Below are positions 23,318 to 31,081 of a stretch of 31,562 nt of DNA, piece by piece; the stretch's first letter is position 1; every line of letters starts with the position of its first letter. Origin of the DNA: JBJFCE01 sp964437825 (GTDB lineage: Bacteria > Bacillota > Clostridia > Lachnospirales > Lachnospiraceae); assembly GCA_964437825.1 (NCBI GenBank), contig CAYTIH010000031.1:1-31562 (forward strand). The letters run 5' to 3'. A model generated the notes under the pieces. It worked only from the letters and a program-made list of their open reading frames with translations, made no database searches and had not been told where the DNA came from. A program made the translations under genes and the position numbers.

Positions 23318-23797
23318 ATGAAAAAAATCGCAAGCTTTACCATCGACCATATGAAATTGCAGCCCGGCATTTATGTCTCCCGAAAGGATCATGTCGGAAA
23401 CGAGATCATTACCACCTTTGATCTTAGGATGACCTCTCCCAATGACGAACCCGTCATGAATACAGCGGAAGTGCATACAATCGAGCATCTGGGCGCTACT
23501 TTTTTAAGAAATCATGAAATCTATAAGGACAAAATCATTTATTTCGGCCCTATGGGCTGCCGTACAGGCTTTTACCTTCTGCTCGCAGGAGACTATACCT
23601 CCAAGGCTGTCGTTCCCCTGATCACACAGATGTATGAATTCATCCGCGATTTTAAGGGAGAAGTTCCCGGCGCCAGCCCTAAAGATTGCGGCAACTATCT
23701 GGATATGAATCTGGGCATGGCTAACTATCTGGCCCGAAAATATCTGGATCAGGTATTATATGGCATTGATGACAGCCGTCTGGAATATCCGGAATAA
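23318..23797 (+). CDS. luxS: S-ribosylhomocysteine lyase LuxS
   Basis: Splits S-ribosylhomocysteine into homocysteine and DPD, the precursor of autoinducer 2. 159 residues. Metal site HTIEH at 53-57 (H53, H57) with C124 as third ligand, and catalytic C81 in FGPMGCRTGFYL. Start: ATG at 23318 with GAAAGGAC 8 bases upstream; the open frame extends to 23258 but without a site. Followed by mtnN, which makes its substrate, so the two form an activated-methyl-cycle pair. Confidence 0.97.
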   Translation: MKKIASFTIDHMKLQPGIYVSRKDHVGNEIITTFDLRMTSPNDEPVMNTAEVHTIEHLGATFLRNHEIYKDKIIYFGPMGCRTGFYLLLAGDYTSKAVVPLITQMYEFIRDFKGEVPGASPKDCGNYLDMNLGMANYLARKYLDQVLYGIDDSRLEYPE

Positions 23798-23806
23798 TGC
23801 CCTGCG

Positions 23807-23832
23807 CGGGCAGATTTTGCCCGGTCTTTTTT
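23807..23832 (+). terminator. Terminator or attenuator between luxS and mtnN
   Basis: CGGGCA-GATTT-TGCCCG hairpin, then GTCTTTTTT, 10 bases after the luxS stop. No clear promoter lies in the 59 bases before mtnN, so partial read-through probably sets the luxS:mtnN ratio. Confidence 0.7.
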
Positions 23833-23891
23833 CCGGCGTTATCACCCACATAAAAGTCAAAAAAATAAAATAAAGAAAAAGGATACTCATT

Positions 23892-24593
23892 ATGATTAAA
23901 GTAGGAATCATCGGTGCAATGGATTTGGAAATTGCAACCTTAAAAGAACAAATGACCGTAACCGAAACGAAAACCGTTTCATCCATGGTATTTTTCGAGG
24001 GCACGCTGAATAAGACCCCCGTAGTTATTGTAAAATGCGGGATCGGAAAGGTAAACGCGGGGATTTGTGTGCAGATTTTGTGCGACCGCTTTCATATAAC
24101 CCATATTATCAATACCGGGGTTGCCGGTTCCTTAAAAAGCGAGCTCAATATCGGAGATATTGTGATTTCCACGGATGCCGTACAGCATGATATGGATGTT
24201 ACGCCCCTTGGCTACGAACGCGGTCAGATCCCGGGAATAGGCGTTAAATACTTTCTTGCCGATCCCGCTCTTGTCGATATCGCACAGAATACCTGTAAAA
24301 AAGTCAATACCGATATTCAGGCGTTAAAGGGAAGAGTTGTCAGCGGCGATCAGTTTATCTCATCCAAAGAAACAAAGGATTTTCTGATTCATACCTTCGA
24401 TGGCAGCTGTACCGAAATGGAGGGTGCCGCCATTGCACAGGTTTCCTATCTGAATCAAATTCCGTTTGTGATTATTCGTGCCATCTCCGATAAAGCGGAT
24501 GACAGTGCGGAAATGGATTATCCTTCCTTTGAACATGCAGCCGCCCTGCATTCCGCAAAGCTGGTATATGAAATGATCTGTAAGCTTCACTAG
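23892..24593 (+). CDS. mtnN: 5'-methylthioadenosine/S-adenosylhomocysteine nucleosidase
   Basis: Removes adenine from MTA and SAH; the SAH product is the substrate of LuxS upstream. 233 residues, usual length. Visible: MIKVGIIGAMDLEI start with E13 in the place of catalytic E12 of E. coli MTAN, NTGVAGSL at 74-81, SGDQFI at 151-156, EMEGAA at 175-180 (E177 binds the ribose), RAISDKAD at 196-203 with D200 as the proton donor. AAGGA lies before the ATG. Confidence 0.96.
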   Translation: MIKVGIIGAMDLEIATLKEQMTVTETKTVSSMVFFEGTLNKTPVVIVKCGIGKVNAGICVQILCDRFHITHIINTGVAGSLKSELNIGDIVISTDAVQHDMDVTPLGYERGQIPGIGVKYFLADPALVDIAQNTCKKVNTDIQALKGRVVSGDQFISSKETKDFLIHTFDGSCTEMEGAAIAQVSYLNQIPFVIIRAISDKADDSAEMDYPSFEHAAALHSAKLVYEMICKLH

Positions 24594-24650
24594 CCCGCCG
24601 AATATTTTCATAATTGCCGACGATCGGATCTCTGATCATTTTCCGGTTCT

Positions 24651-24708
24651 CTTTATGTATGTCTTTTCCTATTTCAGGGCTTTATGTATGTCTTTTCCTA
24701 TTTCAGGG
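24651..24708. repeat. 29-bp tandem duplication
   Basis: Two exact adjacent copies of a 29-mer starting CTTTATGTATGTCTTTTCC (24651-24679 and 24680-24708), ending directly at the -35 of the aldolase promoter. The remaining part of the mtnN-aldolase gap holds no other element apart from the promoter and a CGCTTTAAAGCG palindrome in the leader. Confidence 0.9.
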
Positions 24709-24709
24709 C

Positions 24710-24737
24710 TTGGCATTTTTATTTTTTATGTTATACT
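24710..24737 (+). promoter_or_regulatory. Sigma-A promoter of the aldolase gene
   Basis: TTGGCA (24710-24715), 16-base spacer, TATACT (24732-24737). The leader holds CGCTTTAAAGCG (palindrome) followed by the similar CGTTTTAAAGTG, a possible operator. Confidence 0.6.
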
Positions 24738-24808
24738 ATAGAGGCAATCACAATATTTTATCGCTTTAAAGCGTTACGTTTTAAAGTGTGAATAACAGGA
24801 GGTTTATC

Positions 24809-25783
24809 ATGAAAGATATAGCGAAACTGCTGGATTATCGTCCGGAAATCAGGGTTCTGGATGCAACACTGCGTGATGGGGGGCTTGTCAATAATTTTTA
24901 TTTCACGGACGAGTTTGCCAAAGATCTGTATCTCACCAACATCAAGGCAGGAGTAGATTATATGGAATTCGGATATAAGGCCTCTAAGGAAATGTTCGAT
25001 ACTTCTAAATTCGGGAAATGGAAATTCTGCAATGATGATGATATTCGTGCCATTGTCGGTGACAACAATACGGATTTAAAGATTTCCGTTATGGCAGATG
25101 TCGGCAGATGCAATTACAAAACAGATATTATAAACAGATCCGACAGTCCGATTGATATGATCCGTGTTGCAACCTATATCAACACCATTCCCGGTGCCAT
25201 CGATATGATCGAAGATGCACATAACAAGGGCTATGAAACAACCTGTAACATTATGGCAATCTCCACCTGCGGTGAACAGGATTGGAAAGCCGCTCTTGAA
25301 ATGATCGGCCGTTCCAGCGTGGATGTTATTTATATTGTGGACAGCTACGGTTCTCTTTACCCGGAGCAGATCGCCCGCATCTGTGATATTTACTGTGAGA
25401 TCGCGGCCAAATACGGAAAAGAAGTGGGTATGCACGCACACAACAACCAACAGCTTGCATTCGCCAACACAATTGAAGCTGTCGGCGACGGCGTAAATTA
25501 TCTGGATGCTACTTACGGCTGTCTCGGACGCGGCGCCGGAAACTGTGCTATGGAGCTGCTGCTCGGTTTCTTAAAGAATCCGAAATACAACCTGTATCCG
25601 ACTCTACAGTTTATTGAAAAACACATTACAAAATTAAAAGAAGACGGTTTGATCTGGGGTTATGATGTCCCTTATCTGATGACAGGTATTCTCAATCAGC
25701 ACCCGAGATCCGCAATCGAATATACCTCACAAAAGAGACATGACTATTCGGAATTCTATAATATATTGACCGGAAAAGACTGA
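24809..25783 (+). CDS. DRE-TIM metallolyase family aldolase (HMG-CoA lyase-like), substrate unknown
   Basis: 324 residues of the pyruvate-carboxyltransferase/HMG-CoA lyase-like TIM-barrel family, which includes 4-hydroxy-2-oxovalerate aldolase, isopropylmalate synthase and homocitrate synthase. The metal- and substrate-binding start LDATLRDGG (17-25) and the metal-binding HAHNN (209-213) are both present, and GCLGRGAGN (238-246) is the family's glycine block. No CoA-transferase or dehydrogenase partner is next to it, so the substrate cannot be inferred. Start: ATG at 24809 with AGGAGG 6 bases upstream. Related proteins have sometimes been labelled H-NS-like in annotations; the sequence gives no support for DNA binding. 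Confidence 0.85.
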   Translation: MKDIAKLLDYRPEIRVLDATLRDGGLVNNFYFTDEFAKDLYLTNIKAGVDYMEFGYKASKEMFDTSKFGKWKFCNDDDIRAIVGDNNTDLKISVMADVGRCNYKTDIINRSDSPIDMIRVATYINTIPGAIDMIEDAHNKGYETTCNIMAISTCGEQDWKAALEMIGRSSVDVIYIVDSYGSLYPEQIARICDIYCEIAAKYGKEVGMHAHNNQQLAFANTIEAVGDGVNYLDATYGCLGRGAGNCAMELLLGFLKNPKYNLYPTLQFIEKHITKLKEDGLIWGYDVPYLMTGILNQHPRSAIEYTSQKRHDYSEFYNILTGKD

Positions 25784-25800
25784 TCTTCCGGACAATAAAA

Positions 25801-25838
25801 AGGGAAGCATGGTGACTGCACAATGCTTCCCCTCTTTT
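25801..25838 (+). terminator. Intrinsic terminator after the aldolase gene
   Basis: AGGGAAGCAT...ATGCTTCCCCT stem (25801-25810 with 25823-25833) followed by CTTTTGTTTT. The tandem array begins in its T-rich tail. Confidence 0.85.
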
Positions 25839-25843
25839 GTTTT

Positions 25844-25974
25844 CACATTTTTTTGTGTTTTCACATTTTTTTGTGTTTTCACATTTTTTTGTGCTTTCAC
25901 ATTTTTTTGTGCTTTCACATTTTTTGTGCTTTCACATTTTTTGTGCTTTCACATTTTTTGTGCTTTCACATTTT
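25844..25974. repeat. 17-18 bp tandem array, interrupted by the assembly gap
   Basis: Unit CACATTTTTTTGTGTTTT. CACAT starts at 25844, 25862, 25880, 25898, 25916, 25933, 25950 and 25967. The units change in blocks: two with T7 and TTTT, two with T7 and CTTT, three with T6 and CTTT (17 bp). Each junction contains TGTG-NTTT-CACA, a small inverted repeat. One degraded copy follows the gap at 26075-26090. The block pattern suggests growth by slippage. It lies between two convergent genes, and the true copy number is unknown. Confidence 0.93.
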
Positions 25975-26074
25975 NNNNNNNNNNNNNNNNNNNNNNNNNN
26001 NNNNNNNNNNNNNNNNNNNNNNNNNNNNNNNNNNNNNNNNNNNNNNNNNNNNNNNNNNNNNNNNNNNNNNNNNN
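25975..26074. other. Assembly gap of 100 Ns
   Basis: Exactly 100 Ns, the usual placeholder for a gap of unknown size, placed inside the tandem array, which probably caused it. Confidence 0.98.
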
Positions 26075-26082
26075 TTGTGCTT

Positions 26083-27042
26083 TCATATATTCACAATATT
26101 TCTGTCTTTTCCTTCCAGAAAAGCCTGTATATTTTGTGCCACCTCATCCACCAGACGTATTCTGGATTCCGTACTTGCCCAGGACATATGCGGTGTAATA
26201 ATAAGCTTTGTACTGTCTTTGATCCCGGCAAGCGGATTATCCGCAGTAATCGGCTCCTTTTCCAAAACATCCAGGCCTGCAGCCGCAATACTTCCTTCCT
26301 CAAGCGCAGTATGCAAATCCGCGTTGTTGACAATCGGTCCTCTTGCCACATTGATTAAAACAGCCGATTTTTTCATACTGCGAAGCGCATTCAAATCAAT
26401 CAGGTTACGGGTCCGGTCACTTAAAGGACAATGCAGGGACAGAACATCACTTCTATGTAACAAATCTGAAAGCTCCACTCTTTCATATTCCCTGCAGGTA
26501 CTGCTGCCCGAAGCGGAATAAAAAATCACATGGCATCCGAAGGCCTGCGCAATGGAAGCAACCTTATGCCCGATTCCTCCCATTCCGATAATTCCCCATG
26601 TCTTACCCTCTAATTCATGAAAGGGTCTGTCAAAATTGGAAAATCTATCCTGCGCCGCATAGGCTCCGGACTTGACATAGTTGTCATAAAAGCTCATTTT
26701 TTCCAAAAGCCAAAGTGCCATAGTAAACGTATGCTGCGCCACTGCAGCAGTACAGTAATTTTTGACATTAGCCACCTTGATCCCTCTGCTGCTGCAATAA
26801 TTCAAGTCCACATTATCAAATCCCGTTGCAAACAGACAGATTAATTTTACATGCGGCGCATCCTTTAAGGTTTCGGCATTTAACGGAACCTTATTAGCTA
26901 TGATAATTTCCGCTTCCTTAATTCTATCCCGTAAAGAATCCGCAGTGGTGTTCGGGTACTCCGTTACTTCTCCAAGCCGATAAAACGGTTCCATAGAAAT
27001 ATCCACGCCCGCACTGTTTCTTTCCAATATCACAATTTTCAT
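26083..27042 (-). CDS. D-2-hydroxyacid dehydrogenase (NAD-binding, glycerate dehydrogenase-like)
   Basis: Reduces a 2-oxo acid or oxidises a D-2-hydroxy acid with NAD(H); hydroxypyruvate/glycerate is a likely but unproven substrate. 319 residues: NAD-binding GMGGIG at 153-158, conserved Arg in NVARGPIV (R234), Glu in LDVLEKEP (E263), and catalytic His H285 in TPHMSWAS. Start: ATG at 27040-27042 with GGAGG 5 bases upstream. It is 112 bases after pgi on the same strand with a terminator-like structure between and no visible promoter of its own. Its stop codon adjoins the tandem array. Confidence 0.92.
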   Translation of the reverse strand: MKIVILERNSAGVDISMEPFYRLGEVTEYPNTTADSLRDRIKEAEIIIANKVPLNAETLKDAPHVKLICLFATGFDNVDLNYCSSRGIKVANVKNYCTAAVAQHTFTMALWLLEKMSFYDNYVKSGAYAAQDRFSNFDRPFHELEGKTWGIIGMGGIGHKVASIAQAFGCHVIFYSASGSSTCREYERVELSDLLHRSDVLSLHCPLSDRTRNLIDLNALRSMKKSAVLINVARGPIVNNADLHTALEEGSIAAAGLDVLEKEPITADNPLAGIKDSTKLIITPHMSWASTESRIRLVDEVAQNIQAFLEGKDRNIVNI

Positions 27043-27072
27043 AATTTCCTCCGTTTTTCGCTTCTTCCTCTG

Positions 27073-27141
27073 AAAAATATAAAAAGGACCCTTCCGGAAG
27101 GATTCCGTAACACGACATCCTTTTCCCGCTTTGGGTCCTTT
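27073..27141 (-). terminator. Terminator or attenuator between pgi and the hydroxyacid dehydrogenase
   Basis: Perfect 9-bp outer stem AAAGGACCC (27133-27141) with GGGTCCTTT (27083-27091), enclosing 41 bases that hold further pairing (CGGAA-TCC-TTCCG; GGAT with ATCC), then TTTTTATATTTTT. It starts 13 bases past the pgi stop. A simple terminator would have a short loop; this one is large and structured, and the next gene starts 40 bases downstream without a promoter. I do not recognise a riboswitch class. Confidence 0.7.
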
Positions 27142-27154
27142 CATTCCGATTTAT

Positions 27155-28504
27155 TTACAGTCTCTTAAGTAACGCTTCTCTCTGCTCCTCATAACCCGGT
27201 TTTCCAAGTAACGCAAACATATTCTTCTTGTAGCTTTCCACACCCGGCTGATTGAACGGATTTACTCCAAGCAGATATCCGCTGACACCGCATGCAAATT
27301 CAAAGAAGTAAAATAACTGTCCCAGATAAAACTCATTCACCTCAGGCACATTTACCATAAAGTTCGGCACCTGTCCGTCGGTATGTGCCAGAATGGTTCC
27401 GTTCATTGCAGATTTATTTACGAAATCAACGGTCTTTCCTGCAAGATAATTTAAACCGTCCAGATCAACTTCTTCGTTGTTAATGGTAATTGTTTCCCTG
27501 CTTGTCTCTACATTAATAACGGTTTCAAACATGATTCTGGCGCCGTCCTGAATAAACTGTCCCATAGAATGAAGATCCGTGGTCAAGTCAACGCTTGCCG
27601 GCAGAATTCCCTTCTGGTCCTTTCCTTCGGATTCTCCATATAACTGCTTCCACCACTCGGAAACATAATGAACGCTTGGCTCATAGTTTGCCAGAATTTC
27701 TACGGATTTTCCTTTTCTCAACAAAATATTGCGAAGCGCTGCATATTTCAGAGAGTCATTCTCCTCAAACGGAAGCTCCAGCGCATTTTTTCTTCCGCTT
27801 GCAGCTCCTTCCATCAGCTTATCGATATCCGCTCCGGACACCGCAATCGGAAGCAGACCAACTGCTGTCAATACGGAGAAACGTCCGCCGATATCGTCAG
27901 GCACTACGAAGGTCTCATAACCTTCTTCGTCGGCAACCTTCTTTAAGGCTCCCTTGGCTTTATCGGTTGTCGCATAAATTCTCTTGGCAGCCTCCGCTTT
28001 TCCGTATTTCTTTTCCATGATTTCCTTAAATACACGGAACGCAATCGCAGGCTCCGTTGTTGTGCCTGACTTGGAAATCATATTAATGGAAAAGTCCCTG
28101 TCTCCGATCACATCCATCAGGTCCTTAATGTAGGTAGAGCTGATGGAATTTCCCACGAAATAAATTTCCGGAGTCTTACGGATACTCTTGTCCACACAGT
28201 TATAAAAGCTATGACGTAAGAATTCAATTGCTGCTCTTGCTCCAAGATAGGAACCACCGATACCGATCACAAGCAATACCTCGGAATCCTTCTGAATCTT
28301 TGCAGCCGCCTTCTTAATCCTGTCAAACTCATCCTTGTCATAAGCGACAGGAAGATCAATCCAGCCAAGGAAATCATTTCCTGCTCCTGATTTGGAAACC
28401 AACACTTCTTTTGCATCAAGTGCCAGCTTCTTCATGTATTCTACTTCATGCTCATTGACAAACGGTGCCGCTTTGGAATAATCAAATGTAACTTTTGTGC
28501 TCAT
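27155..28504 (-). CDS. pgi: Glucose-6-phosphate isomerase
   Basis: Interconverts glucose 6-phosphate and fructose 6-phosphate in glycolysis. 449 residues, the usual size for the Bacillota form. Signatures: IGGSYLGARAAIEFL at about 82-96, ISKSGTTTEPAIAFR at about 143-157, DIGGRFSVL for family signature 1, and NQPGVESYK for signature 2. GGAGC lies before the ATG, with a good promoter upstream. Confidence 0.98.
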   Translation of the reverse strand: MSTKVTFDYSKAAPFVNEHEVEYMKKLALDAKEVLVSKSGAGNDFLGWIDLPVAYDKDEFDRIKKAAAKIQKDSEVLLVIGIGGSYLGARAAIEFLRHSFYNCVDKSIRKTPEIYFVGNSISSTYIKDLMDVIGDRDFSINMISKSGTTTEPAIAFRVFKEIMEKKYGKAEAAKRIYATTDKAKGALKKVADEEGYETFVVPDDIGGRFSVLTAVGLLPIAVSGADIDKLMEGAASGRKNALELPFEENDSLKYAALRNILLRKGKSVEILANYEPSVHYVSEWWKQLYGESEGKDQKGILPASVDLTTDLHSMGQFIQDGARIMFETVINVETSRETITINNEEVDLDGLNYLAGKTVDFVNKSAMNGTILAHTDGQVPNFMVNVPEVNEFYLGQLFYFFEFACGVSGYLLGVNPFNQPGVESYKKNMFALLGKPGYEEQREALLKRL

Positions 28505-28567
28505 TTTATCCGCTCCTTTAATTTTCTATGACGCCAACTTTCAGCTTCGTATACTTAAATCAGGATA

Positions 28568-28596
28568 AGTGTAACAAAGAAAGTCCCATTTTTCAA
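28568..28596 (-). promoter_or_regulatory. Sigma-A promoter of pgi
   Basis: TTGAAA (28591-28596), 17-base spacer, TACACT (28568-28573) on the minus strand; leader of about 55 bases. Confidence 0.65.
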
Positions 28597-28624
28597 GTAT
28601 TTGCTTTGGATTATTCTCAGTACC

Positions 28625-29431
28625 TCATGACAGAAAGTCCCGCAGCAGATCCGCCAGCTCTCTTTCCTGTTCTTCGCTCAAATAAACTGTTTTTTTCTCC
28701 GATTCCGTTTTCGTCCAGTCCAAATCCCTGGGCCCCAGCCGGTCTTCGCCCTGACGGGCTTCCTCTCGCTGCCTTTCCTTCCTGATATGCTCACGCCTGC
28801 CGTTTCGGTCCGCTGCCAACTCCATATTTTCTGCCGCTGCCGGCATCCTTTTACGTTCAAACCCCTTTTCCTGCTCACTTTGTTCATCCCGTATTTCGGA
28901 CATGTCCGAATCTGCGGCGGCCATATCCGTATTTGCTGTCATTTGATTTTCAAAATATTCCACCAAGTTGGTTTTTAACATGTTTTTTCTGGCAGGAATA
29001 TCCACGATAGAAAGTACGGAAAAATATAAATACAGTCCCAGAAAAGTAATCACGTAATATGGCGCCAGCGAAAAGAAGGCTTTCCCTTCCGCCAGCCCCT
29101 TGCAGATTCCCACTCCTGCCGCTACAACGGAGAGCAGCATACTCTGCCCCGAAAAATTTTTCAGAGTATTTAACGATACCTTTCCGATTTGGAGACGATT
29201 AATAAACTTATCCACGAAAACCGGTACATTTGCAACTCCTTCATTCATAGCATAATTGCTTTTGTATTTCTGCTTTAATTGCTGCATCAGTTTATTGGTC
29301 GTATTCTGCATATTTTCGGCTTCTTCTATCATATGCTGATATAGTACTCCGATCAATATCTGACTCAATATACCCACAACAAAAAAAGTTATCATCAGTG
29401 AGAGGAAAAAATCCATAGTCAAATATCTCAT
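28625..29431 (-). CDS. Conserved-looking membrane protein with charged C-terminal tail, unknown function
   Basis: 268 residues that I do not recognise. Helices at about 7-31, 96-112 and 121-144; between the first two lies a Gln/Lys-rich segment (about 33-60) that could form a coiled coil. From about 165 on the protein is strongly charged (Glu, Arg, Lys, Gln), ending in SEEQERELADLLRDFLS, a likely amphipathic helix. Start: ATG at 29429-29431 with AGGAGGG 7 bases upstream. The frame is open to a TTG at 29519-29521, which would add 30 residues; I judge this less likely. Two perfect hairpins lie in that upstream part. Confidence 0.7.
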   Translation of the reverse strand: MRYLTMDFFLSLMITFFVVGILSQILIGVLYQHMIEEAENMQNTTNKLMQQLKQKYKSNYAMNEGVANVPVFVDKFINRLQIGKVSLNTLKNFSGQSMLLSVVAAGVGICKGLAEGKAFFSLAPYYVITFLGLYLYFSVLSIVDIPARKNMLKTNLVEYFENQMTANTDMAAADSDMSEIRDEQSEQEKGFERKRMPAAAENMELAADRNGRREHIRKERQREEARQGEDRLGPRDLDWTKTESEKKTVYLSEEQERELADLLRDFLS

Positions 29432-29445
29432 TATTTTGCCCTCCT

Positions 29446-29526
29446 GATCGTGTCCGTACACGATCATATATCCAAAGCTTCCTTTTTCTATATTATAAAT
29501 TTGAATATTACCGTCTTTCAAGACGG
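29446..29526 (-). promoter_or_regulatory. Two perfect hairpins in the leader of the membrane protein gene
   Basis: GATCGTGT-ACGG-ACACGATC (29446-29465) ends directly at the AGGAGGG ribosome-binding site (29439-29445), and CCGTCTT-GA-AAGACGG lies at 29511-29526. The first could affect ribosome access. They may be regulatory, or part of the coding sequence if the upstream TTG is the true start. Confidence 0.5.
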
Positions 29527-29543
29527 TTACCCCATGTAATCGA

Positions 29544-29572
29544 TAGACAAATTCCGCGACTTTTGCTATAAT
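29544..29572 (+). promoter_or_regulatory. Sigma-A promoter of the TSCPD gene
   Basis: TAGACA (29544-29549), 17-base spacer, perfect TATAAT (29567-29572). Leader of about 47 bases. Probably also drives murG, as no terminator lies between. Confidence 0.65.
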
Positions 29573-29625
29573 TCACTTCGAATCATAACTGCCCGTCAGT
29601 TACAAAATAGAAAGAAGGCAATAAT

Positions 29626-29865
29626 ATGAGATATATTCCAAAGGGTGTATGTTCCAATGCGATTGACATTGAAGTAGAGGACGGCATCATCCGTTCCGTC
29701 CGCTTTACAGGCGGCTGTAACGGAAACCTACAGGGTATTTCCAGTCTGGTGCAGGGGATGAAAGTGGAAGATGCCATATCCAAGCTGCGAGGCATTCAAT
29801 GCGGCTTTAAATCTACTTCCTGCCCTGACCAGTTAGCCAGAGCACTGGAGAGTATCACTCAATAA
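29626..29865 (+). CDS. TSCPD-domain protein (TIGR03905-like), unknown function
   Basis: 79 residues forming one TSCPD domain, a module also found at the C-terminus of some ribonucleotide reductases. Conserved Cys at C9, C31, C59 and C66; the name-giving TSCPDQLA motif is at 64-71. GCNGNLQGISSLV (30-42) is typical of the family. GAAAGG lies before the ATG. Four Cys suggest metal or redox binding, but no role is established. It may be cotranscribed with murG, 105 bases downstream; that gap has no other feature. Confidence 0.88.
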   Translation: MRYIPKGVCSNAIDIEVEDGIIRSVRFTGGCNGNLQGISSLVQGMKVEDAISKLRGIQCGFKSTSCPDQLARALESITQ

Positions 29866-29970
29866 TCGCATCATATGACATAAACCGTATTCAAATCTGA
29901 TGATTCGAAACAGACGCTTGCATAAGCATGAATCAAACAGAAGCGGTATGGAAGGGAGCAGGATCATTTT

Positions 29971-31035
29971 ATGAAACGCATACTTTTAACCGGAGGCGGT
30001 ACCGCCGGGCACGTTACGTCCAACATTGCACTGGTGCCCACATTAAGAGAACATGATTACGATATCCATTATATGGGCTCCTACGATGGCATTGAAAAGA
30101 GACTGATCGCAGATTTTGATATTCCATACTATGGTATTTCAACCGGAAAATTAAGACGTTATTTTGATCCCAAAAATTTTTCGGACCCGTTCCGCGTAAT
30201 TGCAGGTTTTTTTGAGGCAAAAAAGATTATTAAGCGCCTAAAGCCCGACGTGGTTTTTTCCAAAGGCGGCTTCGTAAGCGTTCCTGTTGTACGAGCTGCT
30301 GCCTCACTCGGCATCCCCTGTATCATTCATGAGTCCGATATGACTCCCGGCCTTGCCAATAAAATGTGCATTCCGGTTGCATCGAAAATCTGCTGCAATT
30401 TTCCGGAAACCTTAAAGGAACTTCCTGCCGACAAAGCAATCCTGACCGGTTCTCCCATCCGTGAAGAGCTGGCTATGGGCGACCGCCTCGCAGGTCTTGA
30501 TCTTTGCGGCTTTACCGCAAATAAGCCCGTCATTATGGTCGTCGGAGGAAGTCAGGGCTCTGCCGCCGTAAATGAGGCTGTCCGTTCCGCACTGCCAAAG
30601 CTTTTACGGGATTTTCAGGTTGTTCACCTTTGCGGTAAGGATAAAATAGATAATCTGCTTTTAACCACAAACGGCTATAAGCAGTTTGAATACATCAAGG
30701 CCGAAATGAAGGATATTTTCGCCATGGCGGATCTTGTAATATCCCGCGCCGGCGCAAATGCAATCTGTGAGCTTCTCTCCTTAAAAAAGCCCAACATCCT
30801 GATTCCGCTGCCGACCAGCCAGAGCAGAGGAGATCAAATCTTAAACGCAAATTCCTTTGCGGCACAGGGCTTTAGTATTGTCATCGAAGAAGATTATCTG
30901 GATTGTGACACCTTAACCGATCGGGTACATGAATTATATTGTAACAGACAGAGCTATATTGAAGCAATGAGCAAAAGCTCCCAAAAAGATCCGATCAAAA
31001 CCATCATGGCCTTAATAGAAGAAGTACAGAACTAA
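29971..31035 (+). CDS. murG: UDP-GlcNAc:lipid II precursor GlcNAc transferase MurG
   Basis: Adds GlcNAc to lipid I on the inner membrane face to make lipid II. 354 residues, GT-B fold: nucleotide loop GGGTAGH at 8-14, SKGGFVSVPVVRAA at 96-109, IIHESDMTPGLAN at about 118-130, VVGGSQGS at about 191-198, and SRAGANAICELLSL with the PLPTSQSRGDQILNA sugar-nucleotide site in the second half. It stands outside any division/cell-wall cluster here, as is seen in some Clostridia. GGGAG precedes the ATG by about 14 bases, with AGGAT nearer. Confidence 0.95.
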   Translation: MKRILLTGGGTAGHVTSNIALVPTLREHDYDIHYMGSYDGIEKRLIADFDIPYYGISTGKLRRYFDPKNFSDPFRVIAGFFEAKKIIKRLKPDVVFSKGGFVSVPVVRAAASLGIPCIIHESDMTPGLANKMCIPVASKICCNFPETLKELPADKAILTGSPIREELAMGDRLAGLDLCGFTANKPVIMVVGGSQGSAAVNEAVRSALPKLLRDFQVVHLCGKDKIDNLLLTTNGYKQFEYIKAEMKDIFAMADLVISRAGANAICELLSLKKPNILIPLPTSQSRGDQILNANSFAAQGFSIVIEEDYLDCDTLTDRVHELYCNRQSYIEAMSKSSQKDPIKTIMALIEEVQN

Positions 31036-31040
31036 GTGAT

Positions 31041-31079
31041 AAAAAACAAAAACTTTCATCGGGGGCCTTTCGGTCCCCG
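31041..31079 (-). terminator. Hairpin between convergent murG and HIT genes
   Basis: CGGGGACC-GAAA-GGCCCCCG on the minus strand (31060-31079), one G-U pair, then GTTTTTGTTTTTT after seven bases. It lies just past the HIT stop; the offset U-run makes it a moderate terminator for that gene. The plus strand lacks a U-run for murG. Confidence 0.65.
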
Positions 31080-31081
31080 CA

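Noticed and set aside
25727..25918. Minus-strand frame with repeated KNVKTQ-type residues from the tandem array
   Set aside because: It is the 18-bp repeat read in frame; the 17-bp units break the frame, it overlaps the aldolase end, and no start site supports it.
25844..26090. CRISPR array
   Set aside because: Units are 17-18 bp, contiguous, with no unique spacers and no cas genes.
25809..26521. Plus-strand frames of Phe/Cys-rich repeats spanning the gap
   Set aside because: They run through unknown bases and antisense to the dehydrogenase; an artefact of the T-rich array.
27083..27141. Known riboswitch class before the hydroxyacid dehydrogenase
   Set aside because: The structure is visible but does not match any class core I can recall; reported as an attenuator-like terminator only.
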